From Lachnospiraceae bacterium UBA4317 (lineage in GTDB: Bacteria > Bacillota_A > Clostridia > Lachnospirales > Lachnospiraceae), in assembly GCA_002394525.1 (NCBI GenBank), contig DGUF01000278.1, positions 1 to 6,175 of the forward strand: a stretch of 6,175 nt of DNA, written 5' to 3'. The position numbers were made by a program, and so were the translations under genes. The notes beneath the pieces were generated by a model. It was not told where the DNA came from and made no database searches. It worked only from the letters and a program-made list of their open reading frames with translations. Every line of letters begins with the position of its first letter. Position 1 is the first letter of the stretch. This document shows positions 6,171-6,175 of this stretch, piece by piece.

Positions 6171-6175
6171 AACTC

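Larger units (their letters stand above)
5888..6175. other. Upstream region of ftsH without a recognisable gene
   Basis: No convincing coding sequence is seen here. The small plus-strand reading frames overlap the ftsH start and have no RBS or familiar protein features. The region holds the two long inverted repeats at 6085-6170, a short CGCGG-T-CCGCG palindrome (6064-6074), and a CAATGC/GCATTG hairpin (6017-6031). No promoter with two good boxes could be assigned to ftsH. Confidence 0.5.

Overview
The window looks like chromosomal DNA from a GC-rich clostridial Firmicute, most plausibly a gut Lachnospiraceae. This rests on strong AGGAGG ribosome binding sites, a Firmicute-type FtsH, and GH13 enzymes of the kinds common in that family. 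The placement is inferred from protein style and was not tested by a search. All three supported genes are on the minus strand, so the biological order runs right to left: ftsH, then a neopullulanase-type GH13 enzyme, then an amylosucrase-like GH13 enzyme cut by the left edge.

Right part (about 4013-6175). ftsH encodes a complete membrane-anchored AAA+ zinc protease. It probably starts at a TTG near 5887. Upstream of it lies a stretch of nearly 290 bases with no convincing gene but two adjacent long inverted repeats (6085-6124 and 6121-6170). These look like a palindromic extragenic element or a structured leader.

Middle part (1123-4012). A 250-base gap with a strong 12-bp hairpin separates ftsH from an 879-residue GH13 protein. 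That protein has a CBM34-like N-terminal domain, all the GH13 catalytic motifs, and a neopullulanase-type LPKLH motif. Its C-terminal beta domain is interrupted by an Ala/Gly/Pro/Asp/Glu-rich insert of about 170 residues. The core of the insert is eight tandem 12-residue (36-bp) repeats. This is the most unusual feature of the window.

Left part (1-1122). Two candidate terminators follow the GH13 gene. Next come a sigma-A-like promoter, an exact match to the cre/LacI-family operator consensus just downstream of the predicted start point, and a leader of about 210 nt. The leader carries an 18-nt direct repeat and mutually exclusive inverted repeats. It ends at the strong RBS of the amylosucrase-like gene.

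Functionally, the two GH13 enzymes fit intracellular alpha-glucan metabolism. One would build or remodel alpha-glucan from sucrose and the other would cut maltodextrins, cyclodextrins or pullulan-like substrates. The operator suggests that at least the amylosucrase-like gene is under carbon-source control. ftsH is a housekeeping quality-control gene with no obvious link to them.
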